Part shown: positions 1 to 12,500 of the stretch, piece after piece | Layout: every line of letters begins with the position of its first letter | Position numbering within the stretch: position 1 is the first letter of the stretch | Assembly (NCBI GenBank): GCA_951217055.1 | Contig: OX578286.1 | Span: 29,456,720 to 29,520,719, forward strand | DNA: 64,000 nt | Direction of reading: 5' to 3' | Source: Gerris lacustris | Lineage: Eukaryota; Arthropoda; Insecta; Hemiptera; Gerridae | Made by a program: the position numbers and the translations under genes | The notes under the pieces: generated by a model | Databases searched by the model: none | The model's input: only the letters and a program-made list of their open reading frames with translations | What the model was told of the DNA's origin: nothing

Positions 1-52
1 ATGTTTGTTGCGCTGCACAAAATTGTGATACATATAAATTTATATATATAAA

Positions 53-194
<142 letters not shown>

Positions 195-395
195 TTATGT
201 TTTAAAATTTATTGATATACATATTGGCGCCAAATCTAGATTTCGCATGTCCCAAAAAAAACCCTTGAACCCGCCCTGGAAACCTCCCACTGAGACATAG
301 CAGATCACATCTTAAGTGGTGAGGCAGCTAATGCCCAATTTTAATTAAATTGACACATATTTGTGGTTTTTTTTAAATGTGGTATTGTTTAATAG

Positions 396-587
396 GGAGC
401 AGGTGTCGAGTTTGACTCAGGATCTAGAAAGAAGTAAGAAATCGGTGAGTGCCAAGGAAGAGATGGAACGATCTCATATCGAGGCCGTACACAATCTGAC
501 CAAACAGAAGAATCAACTTGAAAAGGAACTGGACAAATTCAAACAGGATATATCATCACTCACATCTTCACTTGTATCTGTACAGAA
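396..587 (+). CDS. TMF1: TMF1 exon, coiled coil
   Basis: Acceptor TTTAATAG and donor AA|GTAAGT. Enters and leaves in the same phase (192 nt). It encodes a charged helix starting EQVSSLTQDLERSKKS. This is the most upstream TMF1 exon in the window. Confidence 0.8.
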
Positions 588-3500
588 GTAAGTACCGAAT
601 TGCTTTAAATAAAAGACGCACTTTTACTTTTAAATCAAATTATAATTATCAATAACTACGGGAGACATACAGAGAAAAATAGACCCCCGCACCGGGACTT
701 GAACCACGGGTCCTCCTATTATTCCGTTACAGGTGCTCTTACCAACTGAGCTATACGGGAGAATGATTTTTCTCTGTTGTTACCGATACAAATTCCCCGA
801 ATCGCACTTTTTCCCTTGTTTTTCATCATGTAAATCGGTATGCGTCTTATATTCGAGGTGCATCTTGTAATCGAGGTATTCAAGTGTAACAGATTTAGCA
901 ACCTTTTTTTATACGAACTTCTCTTATAAGAGTACTGCTGAAATCTCACTTTTACTTTTTATTTCCAATTCTCTGAATTTTGCCGGGATATCATTGTCAA
1001 GGGTCTTCCTATTTTCATCAATTTTCAGGAATTTTAACGTGTTCAATTTCTGATGAGATTTTGGGTAAAAGGGGTACCATTTTACCTATTTATTTCTTGT
1101 TAGCTTCAAATTTGTTTTTTTTCTCTACCAGCAAAGTGTTTGTGTTACATCTAAATAAAGGTTCTAATGCGTCTTACATCTAAATAAAGATTCAATATTC
1201 CAAAAATATCCATGGTAGACTGCCTATATTTGACGTCTGAACAAGTTGTTTTAAAGAAAATGGAAGATTTTTGCTTTGAAACAGGGTGCGTCCTCTATGC
1301 GATGCATCATTCCCCCCCCCCCCCAAAAAATGTTGGTTATAAAATCAGTATAGATCCTTAATACTTGACTAATGAGCGGCAATTTCACTCACGTGTAGAA
1401 TATAGAAAATCCAACAGCAGAGTGTCTAGAAACTATATGTCAGAAGGCAAACTAGTTTTGACATTTTTATGTCTAGGCTTAGGCTAAGGAACATAAGTCA
1501 AAAAAACGTTACGTTACTTTTAGCTTAAAAACTCAGAAAAGTATAACAGGGAGTTAAAAAGCTATAGGAGGTGTGTAATCCAGTCTCCAGCTGTTGGGCC
1601 TCCCTCCACCGCACGTCATAGGGCCGAAGAGAGTCGAAAAGATTTATACGTGTGACAGGAAGTTAGGAAAGTACAGGAGGTTTTTAGTAGAATTGATAAA
1701 GATAAGGGATTTTTTATAAGATAAGTGGTAAACTCATCACTCGAGTGTAAGATCAACTCTGGATGGTTTTTTTTTAAGGTTTATTGTGACAATCTAAGAA
1801 TTTATTAACAAGTGCCTTGATAGGTCGTTCACACAATGACAGAAACTCACAAGTAAATTATGCTAAAATGCTATCAAGTATAGTGCAATAACTAAGACTA
1901 TCTTGTCAGTTTTCTGCCCCTCCACATCGTTTCTAATGTTTACTTGTCAAAATGCTTACAATAAAACAGAGTAACAAGTAAACAAGCTTACGAGTAAGCT
2001 AATAAACAATTCAACAAGCTAACTGTTGCGGGCTTAGCAGAACCCGCAAGTTGTTTATTTTGTTTTAATGTTTGAGTGATGTCAATGTGACATATTTTTT
2101 ATTTATATAATTTAAATTCTGTGAATATTTCTTTTTACCAGATACAGATACAGATACAGATACAGATACAGATACAGATTACGATTGTCAGTTACAGATC
2201 TAAGATTCAGATTGTTATATTAAAGTAGATTTGTTTCGTCTGCGTTAAAAAAGGATTTTCATTATTTAATTAAACTATTCGCGCTGGCTAGATTCGGCCA
2301 GCGACAGTAAAAAGAAATACATTAAAGTTCGGAAGTCGGTCGGGTTTCGTCCGCGATTGTTTTTAGTCAGTCGGTTACGTGCGCGTTCGTGTAGTAAATC
2401 GGTCGTTTCTTCAACGTTTGAAAGATTCCTAGGTAAGTTATTATACCATGTCATTACCTTTACAACCATTAGAGCCCAGGAGCAGGAAACTGACAGAGGC
2501 CGGGCTCGAATATTTTAAAGATAGGACCATAAAGAGGCTCAAAGAAATAAAAAGGGTCATATCAGAAAAGGCAGCTGAATTTGACGCTCTTCTAACTCTT
2601 CCGGAGGTGCCGAAGGTGCAGCTTAAGTCCCTCTTAAAGGACATTAAGGAACAAAGGGTCCTAATGGGGGAGAACTTAAGCATGCTAAAGGACGCATACC
2701 AGAAGGTTGGTAAGGAAAGTTCGGTTGTCAAGGAGTATGGGTTTATTATGGTGGGTATTGACGGGGAAATAGCCAAAATCAGTACGGCAATCATTGCTGG
2801 CAGTGAAAGGGACGCTACTCAAAGGTCAGGAACGTCATCAGGAGTGCCAGAAGAACTCATCGCTAAGGCAGCAGAAGCGCGACGTGAAGCGGATCGACTT
2901 GAAGAAACTTTAAGGATGATAAGAAACTCAAAAACAAAATCAAGTTCAACTAGAAGTCATGGACAGGATCAAAATTCTCAGAAGGTTAAGCCTACAGGAT
3001 CGTCTCGGGGTTCTTCCCTATGCCGCGATTGGAAAGTCAAGGTAACCCAGGAACCGGCTAGGGTCGAACAGGTAATACCTTCATCTCATAAAAATTATTC
3101 ATCACTTTCGGACAAATTACACATTCTGAGTTTGGTTGAGCCGTTCAAATTTAACGGGGACGCCAGTAAATTCCCAATTTTTCGTGAAGAAATTAGAAGC
3201 CATTTAGAAGACGGACTCCTTCCTGATAGCTACAAGAAATCCTTCCTTAAAAAATTTCTAGAAGGCGAGGCATTACAGGTGGTGGAAGGTAATTTAGCTT
3301 TATCTTATGTCCATCTTATCGAACTACTGGAAGAGAGGTTTGGTAGTCCAGTAGCTATTACAGAGGCATGGGTTAAAAAACTGACTGAGGGTCCGAAGTT
3401 AGGACTTACGGACCATGGGGAATACTCTAAATTTTCTGATGCGATAAATACTGCTTGCAAGGTACTAGGGAAACATTCAATTAGGGAAATTAACTCAAAA

Positions 3501-6500
3501 TTTTGTTTACGTAAAATAGTAGATAGGCTTCCATTTAAATATCAACAATCATGGATAAAACGTTCCCTAGACTTAAATGGAAATGAAACTATTGTAGATT
3601 TAGCTAGGTTTGTAGAAGGGTTGGCTAAGTTACATAGACATCCGGTGTATAGTAGTTCAGGGCAGGATTCAAGTTTTAAATCAAATAATAATAAATTTAG
3701 AGAAAATATGTATAACAAAAGTAATATGTCATTTCAGGGAAATAAAAATTTCAGTCCGAATAAAGCTAGTGTACCAAGTGGGTCGAAGGCATTAGCAACA
3801 GGTACTAATAGCGCTAGCTGTAGTTACTGTAAGCAGAAACTACATGATCTTCCTAAGTGCACTATGTTTCAAAAACTCCCCCCAGAGCAAAGATTACAGT
3901 ACGTTAAGGAAAAATCACTTTGCTTCGGATGTTTAGATGGTTCGCATAAAACAAAGGGCTGCATGCAGCGGTTGAAGTGTGACATCTGTACTAGAAAACA
4001 CCCGACGTGTTTACACCGTGAAGATAGAGTCAAAGTAAAAGGCGAGCATACTAGAAAGGGATTTAAGGTAACGCAAAATAATAATAATAATTATAATAAT
4101 AGTGATAATAAAAATGCTACACCAATTGAGGAAAGGCCACGGTCTGAAAGCAGCAATGCACGTCATACCATAAGTGATTATTGTGAGACCACCTCACTTG
4201 TGATGCCAATAGTGGTATACAATAAAAACTGTCCACAAACAAAAATAGAAACTTATGCGTTACTTGATGATGGCAGCGATTCGTGCTTCATACAGGAAGG
4301 TGTAATAGAGAAGTTACAACTGCCAACAATATCTACCCAACTTAAAGTGCGAACACTAGTAAGTGCTTCTCTAATGAATTGTCATAGGGTTAAAGATGTG
4401 ATTATAGTAGGTACAACAGGAGAAGTAATGGAACTTCCAGGAAAGTTATTCGGTCAAGCAGAAATTCCATGCTCTTACGAGGACATCCCCACACCCGATA
4501 TGGCTATGAGGTATAGACATCTGAAGGAGATAGCGGGTAAAATTTCACCTCTTCGTAAGGATTTAGAGATAGGTCTTCTGATAGGTCACAACTGTCCTGA
4601 AGCTTTATGTCCCCTACAAGTGCTACAAGGAAACAAGGGTGAGCCTTATGGGGTACGCACAGCTTTAGGGTGGGGTATCATTGGCCCGAAGAGAGAAATA
4701 AAAGAGAACGCAGCGTCCTCATTTAGAATAGGCACCTCTCTAACTCAAGAATTAATTAACCCATGGTTACGTTTAGATTTTCCTGAGAAAGTTCTTGATG
4801 ATCGAAGGTCTGCAATGTCAGTAGAGGATAGAAGATTCTTAAAGATTTTAGAAGAGAACGTGAAGCATAGAGAGGATATGCATTACGAATTACCACTTCC
4901 TTTTAAAACTAATGCGGTGAGTTTACCTAATAATAAAACTATTGCACTTAGAAGGTTATATTCTTTGAAGTCTAAGTTCGAGAAAAATGAGGAATATAGG
5001 TCAAACTATGTTAAGTTTGTAGAGGACATGATTAAGAAGGGGCATGCAGAGCCAGTGCCAAAAGGGGAAGCTCCAAAAGAAAGAACAGATACAGATACAG
5101 ATTACGATTGTCAGTTACAGATCTAAGATTCAGATTGTTATATTAAAGTAGATTTGTTTCGTCTGCGTTAAAAGGATTTTCATTATTTAATTAAACTATT
5201 CGCGCTGGCTAGATTCGGCCAGCGACAGTAAAAAGAAATGTATAAGTGAAATAGATTCACTAAGAATCACCCACTTCCTTTCACAACAGTTCTGTTCGTT
5301 CGAGTGGAATTTTAACGTACCTCGAGCCAGTCATATGAACGGGGTCGTGGAGAGACAAATAGGAACCGTGAGAAGGGTACTAGATGTGATTCTTATGCAG
5401 AACCCAGGTCTTCTGACCGAGGACGGTCTAAGGACATTCTTTAAAGAGTGTGAGAGAGTGGTAAATGATAGGCCTCTTAGTGTCACTAATATTTTTGATC
5501 CTCAGTCAGTCGAACCCCTAACACCAAATCATGCTATTCTCATGAATGCCAAACCATTACTTCCACCACCTGGAAGTTTCGACTCTGGGGACATTTACGT
5601 GAGGAAGAGGTGGCGAAGAATTCAGTTTCTTGCTAATGAGTTCTGGTCAAGATGGAAACGTGAGTACTTACCATGCTTGCAACCTAGAAAGAAATGGAGG
5701 TCGTCTGAGAAAAATCTTAGAGAAGGGGACGTGGTGCTATGCCAAGATGACAATGTGTGTCGAGGAGCTTGGCCGATGGCTAGGGTAGCAAGAGTACACC
5801 CGAGTCACGATGGACTTGTGAGGAAAGTGACTCTTCAGTTTGCAAATGGGTCCAAGCTAGACAGGCCCATCCACAAGACAGTTTTGCTGGTTCGATTCCC
5901 CCTCGAAGAGCCTGGAGGAAGTGACTGAAATGCAAGCATTTGGGGAGCCATGTTGCGGGCTTAGCAGAACCCGCAAGTTGTTTATTTTGTTTTAATGTTT
6001 GAGTGATGTCAATGTGACATATTTTTTATTTATATAATTTAAATTCTGTGAATATTTTTTTTTACCAGATACAGATACAGATACAGATACAGATACAGAT
6101 TACGATTGTCAGTTACAGATCTAAGATTCAGATTGTTATATTAAAGTAGATTTGTTTCGTCTGCGTTAAAAAAGGATTTTCATTATTTAATTAAACTATT
6201 CGCGCTGGCTAGATTCGGCCAGCGACACTAACAATAAAATAGAGTAACAATAAACAAGCTAATAATTAAGCAGAATGAAAAGTAAACAAGTCAACAAGCT
6301 AACATTAAAACGGAATAACAAGTAAACAAGCTAATAAATAAGTCAACAAGCTAACAATAAAACAGAATAACAAGTAATAAGCTAATGAGTAAACAAGCCA
6401 ACGAGTAAGCAAATAATCAAGTTGACTAGCTAACAATAAAACTTAGTATCAAGTTATCAAACTAATAATAAAACAGAATGAAAACCAGCAATTAGTAAAC

Positions 6501-9500
6501 AAATCAACAAGCTAACAATAAAATAGAATGACATGTAAACTAGCTAACGAGTAAGTAAATAAACAAGTCAACAAGATAACAATAAAACAGAATAACAAGT
6601 AAACAAGCTAGTGAGTAAACAAGCTAACGAGTAAGCTAATAAACAAGTCAACCAGATAACAATAAAACAGAATAACAAGTAAACAAGCTAATGAGTAAGC
6701 TAATAAACAAGTCAACAAGATAACAACAAAACAGAATAACAAGTAAACTAGCTAGTGAGTAAACAAGCTAATGAGTAAGCTAATAAACAAGTCAACAAGA
6801 TAACAATAAAACAGAATAACAAGTAAACAAGTTAGGGAGTAAACAAGCTAACGAGTAAGCTAATAAACAAGTCAACATACTAAAAAGTAAACAAGCTAAC
6901 TATAAGACTTATAATTAAGTCTCATTCTAACAATAAAACAAAGTAATATTAATAATAATTATTTTTTCAAGTTTTAATGCTTGATAATATCCTTAGAATT
7001 AATAAAAAAATATTTATTTTCATCCTTCCAAAGTAATATGGGAAGTTATTAGTTTTGTAATATGATTTTGTATTTTTTAGGGAGCTGACAGAGAAGGAGA
7101 ATGCTTATAAGGAATTGGAAACTAAACGAGACAACGAGAGAAGAGCGTTAGAGAAGAAGGTGAGAGATGAAAGTGGAGTGGAAATGGAAGCGATGGAGAG
7201 ACAAGTGACCAGTCTTCAGGGAGCTCTAGAGAACATGCAGGCGCAGCTTGTATCTACCCAGCAAACTCACTCCAAGTAATATTTTATCATTTTTAATGTT
7301 GTGTTTTACTTACTTACTTTTCCAGTGCAACAGCCTGGTGTTTTCGCCTTTAAAACCTTCCTATATTCACCTCTATCAAAGGTTCATGCTCTCATCCCAC
7401 AAATTTCCATTTTGCTCGGATCTGCCTCTGTTCTTCCATCCATCAAAACCCTTTAAGCCCTATGGGCGTAAATTTACGTTTTCAATTTTCTTGGCAATAG
7501 GGCTATGGGGGTAAATTTACGTTTTCAGGTTTTTTTTGTTTGGAGGCACAGTACTGTCAGTGTAAATTTATTTAAGTATACCTAGAGCTATCTCTACCTA
7601 GGCTCAGAGGCTGGAGCGCTTGCCTTGTGATAAGGCAAGTTAAGCAGTCTCGAGCATGGTCAGAAGATGGATGGATGACCGCTTCTGACCACAGCTCTGG
7701 GTTTGATTCCTGGACAGTGCCCCCCTCTCAATGTCTACCCAGCATTGTTTAAACAAATGTGAAGCTTCTCGAAAGAGTGGCGCCACCAGTTTTCGGCCTG
7801 GAAACCATGATAATGACACTCTTGGTTGTAATACAACTAGGAGGGGAGTCATGGTTAACGACCATATCTTCTCACAAGTGTGTGAAGATTTCGGTCCCTA
7901 ACCCGGGTTTGTTCTATGGGCCCAACCTAAGTGGCCTGCGTCTTCGGGTGTAAAAGCCCCCTGGAATTTAAAAAAAAAAAGCTATCTCTTGGTTCTATGG
8001 GGTATTACAAATGTTCTATGAAGAGCCCAGTAGATAGAGCGATGTTTGAAGACAGATAAGAAAGGATAGAAGAGATGTCGTCATCTAGGGTTCATAGACC
8101 TTGGTGTGAGTGTACCGTTTGTTTAGTTGGCCCTTGGCTTAGGGGTTTTTCTTTTTTTATAAATTTCCCAGGCATTATTACAGTACTTACTTTATTATAA
8201 TATTATCTTTATATAGACTATGGGCTTTCCCTATTTTTCCTAGTAGTTTTTTTCTATTTCCTAGTAAGTTTTGTACCGTTAGGTCAGGGGGTAAAATAAA
8301 TGTTTTGTAAATATGTACATAATGAATAAAAAGTGTGAGAGAGCCAAGAGAGGAAAATTATATATATTTTGGACTCGTTTTTTGTATGTATGTAAGCGCT
8401 TTACAGCAATACTAACGAATATAAATTCTTAACACTATATGGACATTCTTTCTGCATTACTGTAGATTAAAAAATAATAATTGTACTTATAATTACCTCA
8501 ATTATTATGTATATACTCATGTATCAACTATAATTTTCAAATTCAATTTTTATAAAGGTAATACTATAAAATTAGCTTTATATATTGTCGTTATGTAAAA
8601 ATGTATTATTAATAAACTTAATTATAGGCAGGGGAAAAAAGATAAGAGCTTAAAAAAGTGTGATAAATTTAGTATGTAAGGTAGAAAAAAGCTCAGGCCA
8701 GGGTGGAACATACCTGTTTTGGACCCCAGGCCTGGGCAGTCAACGTAGTGTCTTTGAAGAGGCAAAGTGGTAAATTTTGAGTTGTGCAGTGTTGCATCTA
8801 ACACAATGGAATTTACTGAGAAATATAGATAAAAATGTAGCATGTTGCTGGGAAGTGAACCACACATCTCTAGGATTAGATTATCCAAAGGTTCAATTTT
8901 TGTATAAATTTGATTTTCTTTCTTTTGTTGTTTAGGAGTGAAGGTGCTCTACGTAGAGAAGCTAAGGAACTGATGAATAGATTGGAGAATGCAGAGAGAA
9001 GATGTGAGGAAGCTACTCAAGCGCTGAGTCTGGCTACTAAACCACTCACCAAACAGATCTGGGACCTCACTCAAGCGCAGCAAGCACAGTCTCAAGCCTT
9101 CAGTAATACAGAGCATCATCTTAACACCACTATTAGTAAGTTTAGTCTCTGAATCTAGCCCTAGATTACAGTTGAGTTCGCTCTTTGGTTCCAGAGCAAA
9201 CTCCAAAGTGTCTTTAGCCACCTTTATACTCCACTCAGTACCTCAATCTTTCAACTCACTGGTTTGACATAGTTTCACAAGAAAGCATGGAACTTTGCAT
9301 CCTCGTAAGTGAATGATTGCCTCCCAAATTCTTCTATTTCCTAACCGGGCATGGAACTTTGCATCCTCGTAAGTGAATGATTTCCTCCCTAATTCTTCTA
9401 TTTCCTAACCAGGCATGGAACTTTGCATCCTCGTAAGTGAATGATTTCCTCCCAAATTATTTTATTTCCTAACCAGGCATGGAACTTTGCATCCTCGTAA

Positions 9501-12500
9501 GTGAATGATTTCCTCCCAAATTCTTCTATTTCATAACCAGGCATGGAACTTTGCATCCTCGTAAGTGAATGATTTCCTCCCAAATTCTTCTATTTCCTAA
9601 CCAGGCATGGAACTTTGCATCCTCGTAAGTGAATGATTTCCTCCCAAATTCTTCTATTTCCTAACCAGGCATGGAACTTTGCATCCTCGTAAGTGAATGA
9701 TTTCCTCCCAAATTCTTCTATTTTCTAACCAGGCATGGAACTTTGCATCCTCGTAAGTGAATGATTTCCTCCCAAATTCTTCTATTTCCTAACCAGGCAT
9801 GGAACTTTGCATCCTCGTAAGTGAATGATTTCCTCCCAAATTCTTCTATTTTCTAACCAGGCATGGAACTTTGCATCCTCGTAAGTGAATGATTTCCTCC
9901 CAAATTCTTCTATTTCCTAACCAGGCATGGAACTTTGCATCCTCGTAAGTGAATGATTTCCTCCCAATTTCTTCAATTTCCTAACCAGGCATGGAACTTT
10001 GCATCCTCGTAAGTGAATGATTTCCTCCCAAATTCTTCTATTTCCTAACCAGGCATGGAACTTTGCATCCTCGTAAGTGAATGATTTCCTCCCAATTTCT
10101 TCTATTTCCTAACCAGGCTAACACGACACAATAATTGAATAGTTTGCTTTAGGGCCTCTAATGAGCGACCTGCTCATTAAATTCTTCTGGCACTTTTTGC
10201 TTTTTAAAACTTTGCCATCATCAAGTCGAGTTATTATCTACTTATCCTCTCAACACACCCGCACTTACAACCAATACTATTAGCTGCCAGGACAATATTA
10301 TAAATTCATTCTAAGTTGCAATGTTCTAGGTTCTTATCTTATCAAAGACTTTTGATTTCTTACTTATTTAGACTGAAATAACTTGAACTAATAGATAGTT
10401 GGATTGAGTAAGTTACCATGACAATAGTATTTTTTTTTTTTGAAATTTTATACAGATTTTGTAACTAATATAGTGACGATCATAGAATAACTATGGAATT
10501 TTAGAAACATTGTCCCAAACTATTGACAATAACCACGTAGGTTTGAATAAAAGAATTTTTTTTAGCAAGAATAGGATGGAATAGTAATCTTCTAGTCAGC
10601 TTGAAATGTTGAAAAAGTGAGCTTTTAATTTTTTCCTTTAAACCAAGCCGCTATAACAAAATGATATTTCACCTTACTGATAGGTTTCTACCACTTTAGT
10701 ATTGGTGATCACAAATAATGAATAAATTTAAGAATAATGAACTAATTAAGTTAATTCTTTAATAATGGATAAAGCTCTAAGAATCCTAGAATGTTCTAGG
10801 CTTAAGGGTACTTCTTTAGATTGTTACTCCCCTATGTTTTTTATAATATGAATGACTTTAACTAACTAACTATTAAGACAAAGGGGTGTTTAGTTCAATG
10901 TACTTTTGGACATTGGAATGTCACACTTCTGTTTCATAAGGGAAGTAACAGTCTAAAGAAGAACATTCTGTACACCTTCTTAAGCTTTTTACTCCACTCT
11001 GTTTCCTTCATAAGGGGAGTAACAATCTAAAGAAATGCTGACTTAAGAGTTGAATTAATTTATATCAAAGCCACTATAACAAAATAATATTGCACTGAAC
11101 TGATTGGTTTCTAACACTTATGTGTTGGTGATGACGAATAAAGTGTTTATGCAACTAATGTTATTTATTTCAGATGATTTGGAGAGCAAGTGTTTATCTC
11201 TATGTGCTAGCGAGAGATCAGTTAGAGAGCAATATGAAGAGGCTTCATCTCAACTCGCTAGTGTTCAGAGTAAACTTCACGATATCTCTAATGAAAATCA
11301 ACTGTTAGCAAAGAGATTAGCGCAGGCAGAACTACGGGCTCAGACACTTGATGCTGAGAAACTACAGTTAGTATTATCAATTTTATTAATATTGCTATTT
11401 GCAACCATTTTAGTGTGTCTAATTGAAACAAAGTTTGCAGCAAGTAATAGATTCCTGTGCTTTGCTATGGAGTTGATTATTTTTAATATATTAGGATTTT
11501 GAGGTCATCGTAGAGTAAATAAATAATAAAATAAATAAATAAAAATTTTATTCCAAAAGTAATAAAAAAATAACAAGGAACGTGTCAATATAAATAACAT
11601 TAAAATAACTAGTATTAATAAGTCTCGTAACAATTTGCATTAAAAAGTATCATAACAATAGAAAAAAAAAAAAAAAAAATTCAAAAAACATTCTTAAAAA
11701 ATTCATTTATATTATAAAAAGCCTTATTGGTTAGTTTTTGTTTTATACATTTTTTTTTAAAAAGTTCATAGGGTATGTTGTGTCTCTATTTTTAAATTAT
11801 TGAACAATTTTATACCCAAGATTGAGTGTCCTACTTCAGATTTTTTGAGTCTGTGACCAGCTGGTTATTAATCATTAATTAATATTAGCTCATATTAATT
11901 AATATCCATTATTATTATTAATTAAAATTAATTAATATCATTAATTAATAACTGGCTGATTTTCTCAAGATACATTATTTGAACCCTATAAATCAACATT
12001 TTAAATTGTCTGACGCAGAACTTTTTCCGATTTTCTAGTCTGACGCGTCAAAATTTTTGGGTTCAAATAAAAAAAAAACGCCCCAAAACTAAAAAAAAGT
12101 CACAGAGGAAAACGGTGTCAGATTTGGCCTAAACAAGCCATACAAAAAGGTTTGGAAAGAGTATGTATAAGTTACTTTTTTGCCTATGGGCACCCTGACT
12201 AAGGTATGCAAAGTCCATTTTTATTTTTAGTGTTGTATGTGTGATTATAATTATTTGTTCTAAATTTATTATGGCTTATCTTAATGTGTAACAGCGAGTT
12301 GTATATGAAGAGATTTATGATTCCAAGTTGCTCAAAGGAAGATTTACAATGTGTGCCTAATTTAGCTCCAGTTATACTCCTTATAATCTTCTTTTGATAA
12401 ATGAGTAGTGGCTCAAGTTAGCATGTCCCCAGACTAATATGGCGTAATTGAGTCTACTTTGGACTAGTGACTTGTAGACAAGCACTAGAGTTGCTTCAGG

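Larger units (their letters stand above)
2024..6227 (+). mobile_element. BEL/Pao LTR retrotransposon, internally deleted
   Basis: A 4.2-kb element with 283- and 277-bp LTRs (TGTTGCGG...GCGACA) and a perfect 5-bp target duplication CTAAC at 2019-2023 and 6228-6232. The LTRs differ only by one GATACA unit and one base, so insertion is recent. Inside are a long gag-protease ORF and the integrase C-terminus. Reverse transcriptase, RNase H and the integrase core are missing, replaced by a second copy of the U5 end plus leader (5085-5239). The element is non-autonomous. It lies in a TMF1 intron in the same orientation as the gene. Confidence 0.92.

Noticed and set aside
685..760. Functional tRNA gene
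   Set aside because: Nine-base anticodon loop and mismatched T-stem, embedded in a retroposon with target duplication.
9285..10116. CRISPR-like array
   Set aside because: Units are contiguous with no unique spacers and the context is a eukaryotic intron; it is a minisatellite. The same applies to 22836-23135.
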